NCBI GenBank assembly: GCA_963678445.1
Contig: OY782877.1
Location: 2,418,001-2,482,000, forward strand
Length of the DNA: 64,000 bases
Source: G963678445 sp963678445
GTDB lineage: Bacteria > Hydrogenedentota > Hydrogenedentia > Hydrogenedentales > G963678445
Direction of reading: 5' to 3'
The position numbers were made by a program, and so were the translations under genes. The notes beneath the pieces are model-generated. The model had not been told where the DNA came from and made no database searches. It saw only the letters and a list, made by a program, of their open reading frames with translations. Position 1 is the first letter of the stretch. Every line of letters begins with the position of its first letter. Shown here in pieces: positions 28,456-36,216 of the stretch.

Positions 28456-29562
28456 ATGGGCTCTTCCGGTCTTTTTTCGGCAGGTTGTATGCAGTGGCTC
28501 CCGCTGGGAATTTTTATAAGCGGGCCCCGTTTTTTTATGATGATGACCCTGTTTTATGCGATGTTTTCCCTTTTTCCTGGGTTATTGCTGCTGTTTGCCG
28601 GGTTGTACTTAAAATCAGAAGGAAACCGGCCGGTACGGCGCGTTATAAGTGTCAGTGCGATAGTTATGGGAAAGGTTCTTTCTCTTTTATTTGTGTTACT
28701 GCTGGTGCTTTCACTACCGGCCTTTCTTCGGGGCAATGAGTCAGCACGTCGGGCCTCTTGCATGAATAATCTTAAGCAGTGGGGGCTTGTTTACAAGATG
28801 TTTTCGGGTGAAAGCAAAGGGATGTATTATCCTGAACTCTCGCCAGAAGCGGGGCGGTTGATGTTTGCGCTTGGGGAAAACAGAGGATCGACAGGCGTTT
28901 ATCCGGAGTATTTGACGGATCCGACTATCCTTTTTTGTCCCAAAGATCCCGCGTTTAAAAAAATTGAGGGGGAGGAATGGAAGACGTTGGAGGTAGAAAA
29001 GCCGGCGGAGCTCCTGAATGACAGGTGGTACCTGTATTTGGGCTATGTACTGCGGAGTGACGAGGAGGTGTTGGCGTTTGCGAAGGCCTATCGGGAACGG
29101 GTGGCGGCGGGAAAACGCTTTGATGAGGACCTCAAAGTACCTCCAAGCGAGGGGAATTGTGATACGGATACGCTTTATCAGCTTCGCGAAGGGATTGATG
29201 ATAGCACGGTAAACCTGCCGAGTTGTAAGGCGGCGAAATCAGAAATCCCGGTGATGATTGAGCGGGTTGAGAATAATCATGAACCGAAGGGCGGGCATGT
29301 GTTGTATATGGATGGTCATGTGGAGTTTGTGCCGTATCCTGGGAAATGGCCGATGACGGAGACGACGATAACGACGTTGGAGGAGTTGGCGAATATGGAC
29401 GGTAAACCGCCTGTAGTGCAAAAGTCCGAGGCGGTTTCTTCGAAGCTTCGTTTTTGGGCAGTGGTGCTGGCGTTTTGTATCATCGTGGGTATTGCAATCG
29501 GTTTGTGCTGGAAATGGGGCCTGCCACACGCAAAGGCGCGAAGTCGCAAAGGGGAGAAGTGA
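28456..29562 (+). CDS. H-X10-DG membrane protein, paralog 2
   Basis: A 368-residue member of the four-gene family. It opens MGSSGLFSAGCMQWLPLGI, has about two to three helices in residues 15-95, then ARRASCMNNLKQWGLVYKMF, which closely matches the start of prepilin H-X9-DG passenger domains (ARRxxCxxNLKQxGLA), then YYPELSPEAGRLMFALGENR, VYPEYLTDPTILFCPKD, LNDRWYLYLGYVLR and NNHEPKGGHVLYMDGHVEF. Unlike the others it carries one extra C-terminal helix. Its last residues (HAKARSRKGEK) are encoded by the second repeat family at 29527, so the repeat has altered or extended this C-terminus. Confidence 0.75.
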   Translation: MGSSGLFSAGCMQWLPLGIFISGPRFFMMMTLFYAMFSLFPGLLLLFAGLYLKSEGNRPVRRVISVSAIVMGKVLSLLFVLLLVLSLPAFLRGNESARRASCMNNLKQWGLVYKMFSGESKGMYYPELSPEAGRLMFALGENRGSTGVYPEYLTDPTILFCPKDPAFKKIEGEEWKTLEVEKPAELLNDRWYLYLGYVLRSDEEVLAFAKAYRERVAAGKRFDEDLKVPPSEGNCDTDTLYQLREGIDDSTVNLPSCKAAKSEIPVMIERVENNHEPKGGHVLYMDGHVEFVPYPGKWPMTETTITTLEELANMDGKPPVVQKSEAVSSKLRFWAVVLAFCIIVGIAIGLCWKWGLPHAKARSRKGEK

Positions 29563-29586
29563 AGATGCTTGGCGCCTTAGCGTGAG
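29527..29586 (+). repeat. second repeat family, copy C, overlapping the end of paralog 2
   Basis: CACGCAAAGGCGCGAAGTCG to GCTTGGCGCCTTAGCGTG, with inverted tips CACGC/GCGTG. The first 36 bases are read as coding sequence of paralog 2. Confidence 0.8.
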
Positions 29587-29647
29587 ATATTTCTTTAGAT
29601 TTGCGGAGAAGGTCACGTATGGGCCATGTGAAAGGAAGTAACGCGAT

Positions 29648-30682
29648 ATGGATTCTTCCAGTCTTTTTTCAGCAAGTTGTATTCAGTGGCTCCCGTTGGG
29701 AATCCCTTTGCAAGGGCTCTCTTTTCTTGAGAGTCTAATCGGATTTCTGACACCGTTTTTTTTGATACCTGCAGTGCTCTTGCTGTTTGTAGGGTGGCGT
29801 TTAAAATCGGGGAGAGGGCAGTCGACGAAACGGATTATAAGCAAGGTTTTGCTGAGTTTGGGAGGCGGGTTACTTTTTTTGTTTTGCATGATGGTGTATG
29901 CCGAGTTTTTACGGATGGATGAGGCGGAATATCGGGAGGCTTGTGCAGGCAATTTTTACTACTGGGGTTGTGTCTACGAGAGGTTTTCAAAAGAAAACGA
30001 TGGCATGTATTATCCTGAGCTGTCACCAGAGGCGGGGCGTTTGATGTTTGCTTTTGGAAAAAATAGAGGAACAGAACTGCCATTACCAGGCCATTGGAGC
30101 GCTCCGATGCTGCTTGTCTGCCAGGGAGATGTTCGATTTAGGAAAGCGCTGCTTTTGGATCGGGGTAATTTGGATGCAGAGGTTCTTAAACCACTACTTA
30201 ATGACCGGTGGTTTATGTATTTGGGGTATGTGCTGCAGAATGATCGGGAGGTGACGGCGTTTGCGAAGGCGTATCGGGAACGTGTAGCGTCAGGAAAGCG
30301 CTTTGATGAGGATCTTAAGGTGCCTCAGGGCGAGGGGAATTGTGGTACGGATACGGTATACCAACTGCGTGCGTGCTTTGATGATGTTGTGGCGAATTTG
30401 GCGAGGTCTCACCTTTCTAAATCGAAGATTCCTGTGATGATCGAACGGGTAGAGAATAATCATGACCCGAAGGGCGGGCATGTGTTGTATATGGATGGGC
30501 ATGTGGCGTATTTGCCGTATCCGGGGAAATGGCCAATGACGGAGACGACGATGACGACGTTGGAGGAGTTGGCAAACATGGATGGCAAGCCACCTGTAGT
30601 GCAAAAACCAGAGGAGGATTCTTCGGGGAGTCGTATACTTGTGCGCTGGCTTTGGCGGTTTATGCCATGGCGGGGTTTGTAA
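29648..30682 (+). CDS. H-X10-DG membrane protein, paralog 3
   Basis: A 344-residue member of the family, closest at the N-terminus to paralog 2 (MDSSSLFSASCIQWLPLGI). Two membrane helices (about residues 30-50 and 63-85) precede the shared domain: ACAGNFYYWGCVYERFSKEN, YYPELSPEAGRLMFAFGKNR, LNDRWFMYLGYVLQNDREV, RVASGKRFDEDLKVPQGEGN and NNHDPKGGHVLYMDGHVAY then YPGKWPMTETTMTTL. Where the others have CPKD, it has CQGD. RBS AAAGGAAG before ATG 29648. Function unknown; the tandem position suggests recent duplication. Confidence 0.75.
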   Translation: MDSSSLFSASCIQWLPLGIPLQGLSFLESLIGFLTPFFLIPAVLLLFVGWRLKSGRGQSTKRIISKVLLSLGGGLLFLFCMMVYAEFLRMDEAEYREACAGNFYYWGCVYERFSKENDGMYYPELSPEAGRLMFAFGKNRGTELPLPGHWSAPMLLVCQGDVRFRKALLLDRGNLDAEVLKPLLNDRWFMYLGYVLQNDREVTAFAKAYRERVASGKRFDEDLKVPQGEGNCGTDTVYQLRACFDDVVANLARSHLSKSKIPVMIERVENNHDPKGGHVLYMDGHVAYLPYPGKWPMTETTMTTLEELANMDGKPPVVQKPEEDSSGSRILVRWLWRFMPWRGL

Positions 30683-30708
30683 GATTTATGGACAAGACGA
30701 GGTAAAGC

Positions 30709-31875
30709 GTGACGGATGGGGAGCTGAAGGAAGTGGATATGGAGAAATCGAAGTTTGTGGAGTCGTCGGGAGGAGGGGAGGGTGAGAAGCGGGAGAGGAG
30801 GGGGCGATGGGTGCTTGCCTGCTATATGTTTGGACTTATTGGGGTGGGGAGCGCCGTTTATTTTTTTGCATTAGCATTTATTCGTCCATCGAATTTTCCA
30901 GTCTTTCGTGATTCAGAGGTGGCCTACGTGCTGCTGGGGATATCGTCGCTGATTAGTGGAGGGGTTATAGCGCCTTTGGCGGGTGGGTTGACGCTACTTC
31001 TGTCGTTGCCTGCATGTTGGCAGGCAAAGCGTGTGTCGGGGCTGCCGCTGAGGCATCGTTCTATTCGCTCTATCCTGGAGATGGGAGGCGTGGGACTTAT
31101 TTTGGTGTTGTTGCATTTGCCGGCTTCGCTGCAGCTTACGCAGGAACCGAGTTGCTGTTATCTTTGTTCGGGCAATATGAAGCAATGGGGATTTGTCTTT
31201 AAGGTTTTTGCGAGTGAAAATTCAGCGGGATACTATCCTGAATTGTCGCCGGAAGCGGGTCGCCTTATGTGTTGGCGCGAGGACAAGTGTGCGGGGATGT
31301 CACTTTATCCTGATTGTCTCTATGACCCGACACTGTTTATTTGCGTGCGAGATAAAGATTATCTGGACGGGGTGTATGGCGATTTAGAGGACCCTGAGAT
31401 TCTGTTCAATGATCGCTGGTTTATGTATTTGGGGTATGTGGTGCGTAATGAGCGGGAGTTGGAGGCTTTTGCGGAGGCGTATTGGGAACGGGTGGGGATG
31501 GGGAAACGTTTTGATGAGGATCTTAAGGTCGCCCCGGGGGAGGGGAACTGTGGCACGGATACGCTGTATCGATTCCGTGAGGGCATTGAACGTGTGTTGA
31601 TGAATGCGCCGGATCGTGATCCTGCGGCTTCGGTGGCGTTATCGGAGATTCCTGTGATGATTGAGCGGGTGGGGAATAATCATGAACCGAAGGGCGGACA
31701 TGTGTTGTATATGGACGGGCATGTGGACTATGTGCCCTATCCCGGAAAATGGCCGATGACGGAAACGACGGTGACTATTTTACGCGCATTGGCGGGGGAA
31801 GATCAGAATAGTCCGCCCGACACTTGGTGGCGGCTGGTACGTTGGGTAAAGACGCGTGCAAGGGGAGGTTTTTGA
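30709..31875 (+). CDS. H-X10-DG membrane protein, paralog 4
   Basis: A 388-residue member with a charged N-terminus and three helices (about residues 30-50, 70-100 and 125-142). The shared domain follows: CSGNMKQWGFVFKVFASENS, YYPELSPEAGRLMCW, YPDCLYDPTLFICVRD, FNDRWFMYLGYVVRNERELE, AYWERVGMGKRFDEDLKV, GEGNCGTDTLYRFREGI and NNHEPKGGHVLYMDGHVDYV. GTG 30709 is taken as start because GAGGT precedes it; ATG 30739 is possible. The gene is 26 bases after paralog 3, so paralogs 3 and 4 are probably co-transcribed. Confidence 0.75.
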   Translation: MTDGELKEVDMEKSKFVESSGGGEGEKRERRGRWVLACYMFGLIGVGSAVYFFALAFIRPSNFPVFRDSEVAYVLLGISSLISGGVIAPLAGGLTLLLSLPACWQAKRVSGLPLRHRSIRSILEMGGVGLILVLLHLPASLQLTQEPSCCYLCSGNMKQWGFVFKVFASENSAGYYPELSPEAGRLMCWREDKCAGMSLYPDCLYDPTLFICVRDKDYLDGVYGDLEDPEILFNDRWFMYLGYVVRNERELEAFAEAYWERVGMGKRFDEDLKVAPGEGNCGTDTLYRFREGIERVLMNAPDRDPAASVALSEIPVMIERVGNNHEPKGGHVLYMDGHVDYVPYPGKWPMTETTVTILRALAGEDQNSPPDTWWRLVRWVKTRARGGF

Positions 31876-32025
31876 CTACTTCTCTCGTCTCCCTTATTCC
31901 CACGGAGAACGGAGGTATGGATATCAATGGCATGGGGTAGTATGCGGCGGCGGGGTGGTGGAGAGGCATTCTGTCCGCATGTTGTATTTTGAATGGATTC
32001 GTGAAAGCTAATAGGAGTGGGTAAC

Positions 32026-33108
32026 GTGCAAGAGCGGCGTTATGATATAGACTGGCTGCGGGTTTTTGCGACATATCTTTTGTTTGTATTTCATGTCGGT
32101 AAGGTTTTTGATGGCGTACCTTATTATCCCATCGCGAGTCCGGACATGGTGCCTTCGTTGGTGTATTTGACAGGATTTATCCATCTGTGGCACATGCCGT
32201 TATTCTTTGTCTTGGCGGGGTGGTCATTGCACGCTTCGATTGTCCGACGGGGCGTGCGTGGGGCGTTGCGCGAACGGCTGGATAGAATTCTTATCCCGTT
32301 TGTTGCCTGCACAGCCACGGTATGTTTGGTTATTGGCTACTACGAACGGGTTCTAATGCCGGGCGATGAACTGACCTTCCTTCGGTACACGTTCCGCTTT
32401 TTTACGAGACTCGATTATTTTACCTGGAGCCATCTGTGGTTTCTGATCTACCTCTTTACATTTACGCTGCTGTGGATGCCCTTGTTTCGGCGTTTTTCGG
32501 CAGGGGAAGGAAGATTCGGTATACGTTATTCCTGGCAGATCTATTACCCCATTCCGGGATTGTTCCTAATGCAAGGCATTCTGCGCATCTGGTGGCCTGG
32601 GTATCAGAATCTTTACAATGATTGGGGTAATTTTATGTATTATAGCGCCGCCATGATGGGCGGGTATTTGTTGGGTTGCCAGCCAGCCATCGCCGATGCG
32701 ATTGATCGCGAATGGAAACGAGCCGCGTGTATTGGTGCGGCTGCTTCTATTGTGACACTGTGTGGGTTTTATCGTCCGGAATGGCCCGATTGGGTGCGCC
32801 ATGTCTACTATTATTCTTTCGGTACGGTCGCCGGGTACACCATCCTCGTGGCGCTGCTTGGTTTCGCGCGGCGCTATCTCAATTTTACTAATCGTTTACG
32901 CGGTTATCTTGTAGAGTCGGCGCTTCCGGTGTACATTCTGCATCAGGCCGCCATTGTAATTACGGGGTGGTATATCGTGCATCTTTCTATAGATGTTTCA
33001 GCGCGGATAGTGCTGTTGCTGATCGCTTCTGTCGTATCCACTATGCTGGTGTATCATTTTTTTGTTCGGCGGTACGTTCTGTTGCGGCGCATGTTCGGTA
33101 TGAAATAA
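32026..33108 (+). CDS. acyltransferase family 3 membrane protein
   Basis: A 360-residue polytopic membrane protein of the acyltransferase 3 (OafA/YrhL-like) family, which O-acylates sugars in surface polysaccharides or other glycans. The N-terminus RRYDIDWLRVFATYLLFVFH has the family's D-x-L-R then His about ten residues later. WHMPLFFVLAGWSL and the basic loop VRRGVRGALRERLDRILIPF are also characteristic. About ten helices are seen. GTG 32026 is chosen because AGGAG lies eight bases upstream; the frame also permits GTG 32017. The acceptor is unknown. Followed by a CAAAGAAAAACGA repeat module right at its TAA. Confidence 0.85.
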   Translation: MQERRYDIDWLRVFATYLLFVFHVGKVFDGVPYYPIASPDMVPSLVYLTGFIHLWHMPLFFVLAGWSLHASIVRRGVRGALRERLDRILIPFVACTATVCLVIGYYERVLMPGDELTFLRYTFRFFTRLDYFTWSHLWFLIYLFTFTLLWMPLFRRFSAGEGRFGIRYSWQIYYPIPGLFLMQGILRIWWPGYQNLYNDWGNFMYYSAAMMGGYLLGCQPAIADAIDREWKRAACIGAAASIVTLCGFYRPEWPDWVRHVYYYSFGTVAGYTILVALLGFARRYLNFTNRLRGYLVESALPVYILHQAAIVITGWYIVHLSIDVSARIVLLLIASVVSTMLVYHFFVRRYVLLRRMFGMK

Positions 33109-33129
33109 GCAAAGAAAAACGAGGAATAG

Positions 33130-33180
33130 GGCGGCAAGGATCATAAGTATTGCCGATGCGCTGGTCACCGCTGGACCACG
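33130..33180 (-). repeat. stop-proximal hairpin repeat after the GlmU-like gene
   Basis: Read on the minus strand, the base after the TAA starts CGTGGTCCAGCGGTGACCAG and continues to TTATGATCCTTGCCGCC. It keeps the GTGGTCCAGCG hairpin side and the ATGATCCTTGCC end of the family. Confidence 0.7.
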
Positions 33181-34395
33181 TTAGTCGTATGCTTCTTCTT
33201 CGCCGATGATGTCGCGGTCGACGTTTTCGCCGGGTCGGGTGGTGGTGTGGGGCCAGAGTTTGCGACCGGGGTAGAGGGAGGTGTTGATGCCGGTGTGGAC
33301 GTGGTCGCCGAGGATGGCGCCGAGTTTGCGGCGGCCGGTTTCGATGAGCACGCCTTTGACGACGGAGCGGTGGGTGCGTCCGTCGTGGCGGACGTTGGCG
33401 GTGATGGTGCTGCAGCCGAGGTTGACGTTTTCGCCAATGACGCTGTCGCCGAGGTAGTTTTGGTGGGAGGCAGCGCTGCCGTTGAACATGATGGTGTTTT
33501 TGAGTTCGCTGGCTTGGCCGACGCGGCAGTTGTGCCCGATGGTGGTGTAGGGACGGAGCCAGCAGTTGGGGCCGATCTGGCAGTTTTCGCCGATGCAGAC
33601 GGGGCCGTCGATGACGACGCCGGCGCGGATTCGGGTGCCTTTGCCGATGGAGACGGGGCCGGTGATGTGGGCGCCGGGATGGATTTCGCCTTCGATTTCG
33701 GCGGGCATGGCGTGGTCGAGAAGATAGGTGTTGGCGTCGAGGAGGTGCCAAGGGTAGCCGATGGGTAGCCAGTAGCCTTGGGTTTCTACGACGTGGAATT
33801 GGCCTTGTTGGGCGAGGGTTTGTACGGCGGCGGTGATCTCAATTTCACCGCGTTCGGAGAGGGGGGTGTCTTTGAGGATTTCGAAGACGTCGGGTTGGAA
33901 TTTGTAGGCGCCGATGTTGGCGAGGTGGGAGAAAATTTCTTTGGGTTTTTCGACGAGTCGTAGTACGCGGTTGTTGGAGGTGACTTCGTAGATGCCGTAG
34001 AGGCGGGGATCTTCGACGTGTTTTGCGAGGGCGGCCTGGGGGGCGGCGGCGAGGCGTGTGAGGTCGGCGGGGTCGTAGAGGTCGTCGCCGTTCATGACGA
34101 GGAAAGGTTCCTGGATGTAGTCGGCGCATTGAAGTACGGCGTGTCCTGTGCCGCGTTGTTCTTTTTGCTGCACGTATTGGAGGGGTAGGTTGTGGTATCG
34201 GTCGCCGAAGTGTTCGCGAATCATTTCGTGGCGGTAGCCGACAATGAGGATGACGCCGTCGACGAGGCCTTTGAGGGCGTTGAGCTGGTGTTCCATGATG
34301 GGGCGGTTGGCGATGGGAAGCAGGGGCTTGGGACGGGTGAGGGTGAGGGGGTAGGTGCGGGTGGATTTGCCTGCGGCCATGATAACAGCTTTCAT
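33181..34395 (-). CDS. GlmU-like bifunctional sugar-1-phosphate nucleotidyl/acyltransferase
   Basis: A 404-residue two-domain protein. Residues 1-230 form a nucleotidyltransferase (AAGKSTRTYPLTLTRPKPLL with the conserved signature, EQRGTGHAVLQCAD, MNGDDLYD, RLVEKPKEIFSH, GEIEITAAVQTL). Residues 240-404 are a left-handed beta helix of hexapeptide repeats (IHPGAHITGPVSIGKGTRI, GDSVIGENVNLGCSTITAN, LGAILGDHVHTGINTSLYPG). This layout fits GlmU-like sugar-1-phosphate uridylyl/thymidylyl transferases with an acetyltransferase half, including the two-domain enzymes of archaea. ATG 34395 follows AGAGGAC; the open frame upstream is repeat DNA. It may feed UDP-GlcNAc or dTDP-sugar synthesis. Confidence 0.85.
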   Translation of the reverse strand: MKAVIMAAGKSTRTYPLTLTRPKPLLPIANRPIMEHQLNALKGLVDGVILIVGYRHEMIREHFGDRYHNLPLQYVQQKEQRGTGHAVLQCADYIQEPFLVMNGDDLYDPADLTRLAAAPQAALAKHVEDPRLYGIYEVTSNNRVLRLVEKPKEIFSHLANIGAYKFQPDVFEILKDTPLSERGEIEITAAVQTLAQQGQFHVVETQGYWLPIGYPWHLLDANTYLLDHAMPAEIEGEIHPGAHITGPVSIGKGTRIRAGVVIDGPVCIGENCQIGPNCWLRPYTTIGHNCRVGQASELKNTIMFNGSAASHQNYLGDSVIGENVNLGCSTITANVRHDGRTHRSVVKGVLIETGRRKLGAILGDHVHTGINTSLYPGRKLWPHTTTRPGENVDRDIIGEEEAYD

Positions 34396-34959
34396 GTGTA
34401 TGTCCTCTTTTGAAATTGTCGCCTTGTCCGGCTTTTGTCCCTGTGCTTTTTCGTGGGACGAAAGTGTTTTATAGCTACTTCTTTCTTTTTGCGGAAAAAG
34501 AAAGAAGCAAAGAAAAACGAATATATAGTTTAGCTTTACTGTTACTACCCCCGGCAAGGGCCTTACCTTTTGGCTGTGGTCCTGTCCACCGGGAGAAGAA
34601 AGAAGCAAAGAAAAACGAATATATAGTTTAGCTTTACTGTTACTACCCCCGGCAAGGGCCTTACCTTTTGGCTGTGGTCCTGTCCACCGGGAGAAGGAAG
34701 AAGCAAAGAAACGAATATATAATTTAGCTTTACTGTTGCTACCCCCGGCAAGGGCCTTACCTTTTGGCTGTGGTCCTGTCCACCGGGAGAAGAAAGAAGC
34801 AAAGAAACGAATATATAGTTTAGCTTTACTGTTGCTGCCCCGGCAAGTACCTTACCTCTTGGCTGTGGCCCCGGCCACCGGGAGAAGCTGGGAACAAGGG
34901 GAAATAAATATTTAAACAGGTTATTTTATGGTTAACGGTAGTAATGTTTTTTTAAATGT
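34396..34959. other. repeat-filled intergenic region
   Basis: The 564 bases between the GlmU-like gene and queF are almost wholly a palindrome (34478-34507) and a four-unit tandem array (34501-34890). No coding frame is credible; minus-strand frames here only translate the repeat. Confidence 0.7.
34478..34890 (-). repeat. palindrome plus four-unit tandem array of the interspersed repeat
   Basis: The 13-bp palindrome seen at 2088 recurs at 34478-34507. Units of 96-98 bases then begin at about 34501, 34599, 34697 and 34793, each with AAAGAAGCAAAGAAA, CGAATATATAGTTTAGCTTT, CGGCAAGGGCCTTACCTTTT, GGCTGTGGTCCTGTCCACCG and GGAGAAG. The first two units are nearly identical; the last is more diverged. 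The orientation of the hairpin part agrees with its lying downstream of queF on the minus strand. Confidence 0.9.
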
Positions 34960-35418
34960 TTAAGCAGGCTCCAGATCGCCCATGGATTCTTTGTCGTAGT
35001 AGGCGGTTACTGTGCTGGCCAGTCCACCGCGTGGGTTGCATTCGATTTCGACGGTCATGCTGCGGGGACGGCAGGCGCGTACCAGGTCTTCGAGCATGCG
35101 ATTGACGAGGTGTTCGTACCAGATGCCGACGTCGCGGTAGGAAAGGAGGTAGTATTTTAGTGCGCGTAATTCCAGGCAGTGCTGGTCGGGTATGTAGCGT
35201 ATGCACACGTTTGCGAAATCGGGGAGGCCGGAGAAGGGGCATACGGAGGTGAACTCATCGGTCTCGGTGACGATTTCCATTGCCTGGCCATGGGGTTTGT
35301 CGGCATATTCGTAGGGGAAGCATTCGAGGATGTCGCTTTCAATGGCTTCGGGCCCTTTGAAGGGGATGGTTTTGTCGAGGGCGTTGAATTGTTCCCGGGC
35401 GGAAGGGGTGTTTGACAT
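34960..35418 (-). CDS. queF: NADPH-dependent preQ0 reductase
   Basis: A 152-residue unimodular QueF (T-fold), reducing 7-cyano-7-deazaguanine (preQ0) to preQ1 in queuosine synthesis. Motifs: TSVCPFSGLPDFA with the nucleophilic Cys near residue 60, the signature ELRALKYYLLSYRDVGIWYE, the substrate Glu, and VEIECNPRGGL at the C-terminus. Length and layout match the short QueF form. It is the last gene of queE-queD-queF on the minus strand, 33 bases after queD. The repeat array follows downstream. Confidence 0.95.
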   Translation of the reverse strand: MSNTPSAREQFNALDKTIPFKGPEAIESDILECFPYEYADKPHGQAMEIVTETDEFTSVCPFSGLPDFANVCIRYIPDQHCLELRALKYYLLSYRDVGIWYEHLVNRMLEDLVRACRPRSMTVEIECNPRGGLASTVTAYYDKESMGDLEPA

Positions 35419-35451
35419 GAGTCTGTTTTCTCCGACGTGATTGCTGTTATT

Positions 35452-36165
35452 TTACTCGCCCAAATAAATGCATCGGGCGCTGGGGGTTTCCTGTACGACA
35501 ACGGCGTTGACGTTTACGTCTCGCGCCGCCAGCCATTTCCAGATCCATCGGCATATTCGTTCGCATGTTGCGTGGTCTAATCCTTCGATTTCGTTTAGGA
35601 AACGGTGGTCGAGACAGGTATACAATGCGGCGAGATCTTCGGTTAAGGTGTCCAGGTTTTCTGCGCCTACCTCGACTTGGTAACTGTGGCCGTGGATGTT
35701 GCGGCAGGGGTGTCCTTGGGGGAGTTGGGGCAGGGATTGGGCTGCTTCGAAATTGAAGTAGATGCGTTCGGGGAGTTTGTCGCGGGGATCGGCTGGCAGG
35801 TGTACGGGCTGAAAGGCTAAATCGCCTACGATAGATACGCGTACGCCGGCAAGCCAGGAGGGGGTTGGGGTGGCGCGCTTCTGTAATTCTTGTTCCAGCC
35901 AGCGTTGAAAACCGGCTAGGGAGGTGTCTTCTTGTAATCCGGGGATTTCGTTCAGGTACCCGTGATCCAGCAGGTCGTGCAGGGGGTGAAAGAGACGTTT
36001 CAGGTCGCCGTAGTCCACAATCCAACCCAGATCGGGGTCTACTTCACCATGGGCAAGTAGTTCGATTTTATAGCTATGCCCATGGAGGCGCTGTTGGGCT
36101 TCTCCGCCCCTGGAATTGCGATGGGCTGATTCTACAAAGATAAATTTCGCCAAATGCGCTTTCAT
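35452..36165 (-). CDS. queD: tandem-fused 6-carboxytetrahydropterin synthase-like protein
   Basis: A 237-residue protein made of two PTPS/QueD domains, about residues 5-120 and 133-237; usual QueD has one domain of about 120. Domain 1 keeps the zinc ligands H15, H28 and H30 (SAHRN, RLHGHSY) and D67-H68 (LLDHGYLNEI) but lacks the catalytic Cys and the late Glu. Domain 2 has Cys154 (HPCRNIHGHSY), D186-H187 and E226-T227 but has Gln143 (FEAAQSL) where the first zinc His belongs. Position between queE and queF supports the preQ0 pathway. ATG 36165 is used; TTG 36186 has an AGGG upstream and is possible. Confidence 0.88.
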   Translation of the reverse strand: MKAHLAKFIFVESAHRNSRGGEAQQRLHGHSYKIELLAHGEVDPDLGWIVDYGDLKRLFHPLHDLLDHGYLNEIPGLQEDTSLAGFQRWLEQELQKRATPTPSWLAGVRVSIVGDLAFQPVHLPADPRDKLPERIYFNFEAAQSLPQLPQGHPCRNIHGHSYQVEVGAENLDTLTEDLAALYTCLDHRFLNEIEGLDHATCERICRWIWKWLAARDVNVNAVVVQETPSARCIYLGE

Positions 36166-36216
36166 AAATGGCACCCGATGTGTCAAACATACCCTGTGGG
36201 GATGTTGTATTGTGTT

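Noticed and set aside
26641..32025. Insertion sequence or integron behind the four tandem paralogs
   Set aside because: No transposase, integrase or attachment-like site is visible; only short repeats flank the genes.
33041..33751. 236-codon minus frame rich in Arg, Pro and His
   Set aside because: It is a shadow of the GlmU-like gene in another frame; composition is typical of a GC-rich out-of-frame read.
34501..34890. Possible CRISPR array or repetitive gene
   Set aside because: Units of 96-98 bases have no spacers, and the minus-strand frame only translates the interspersed repeat.
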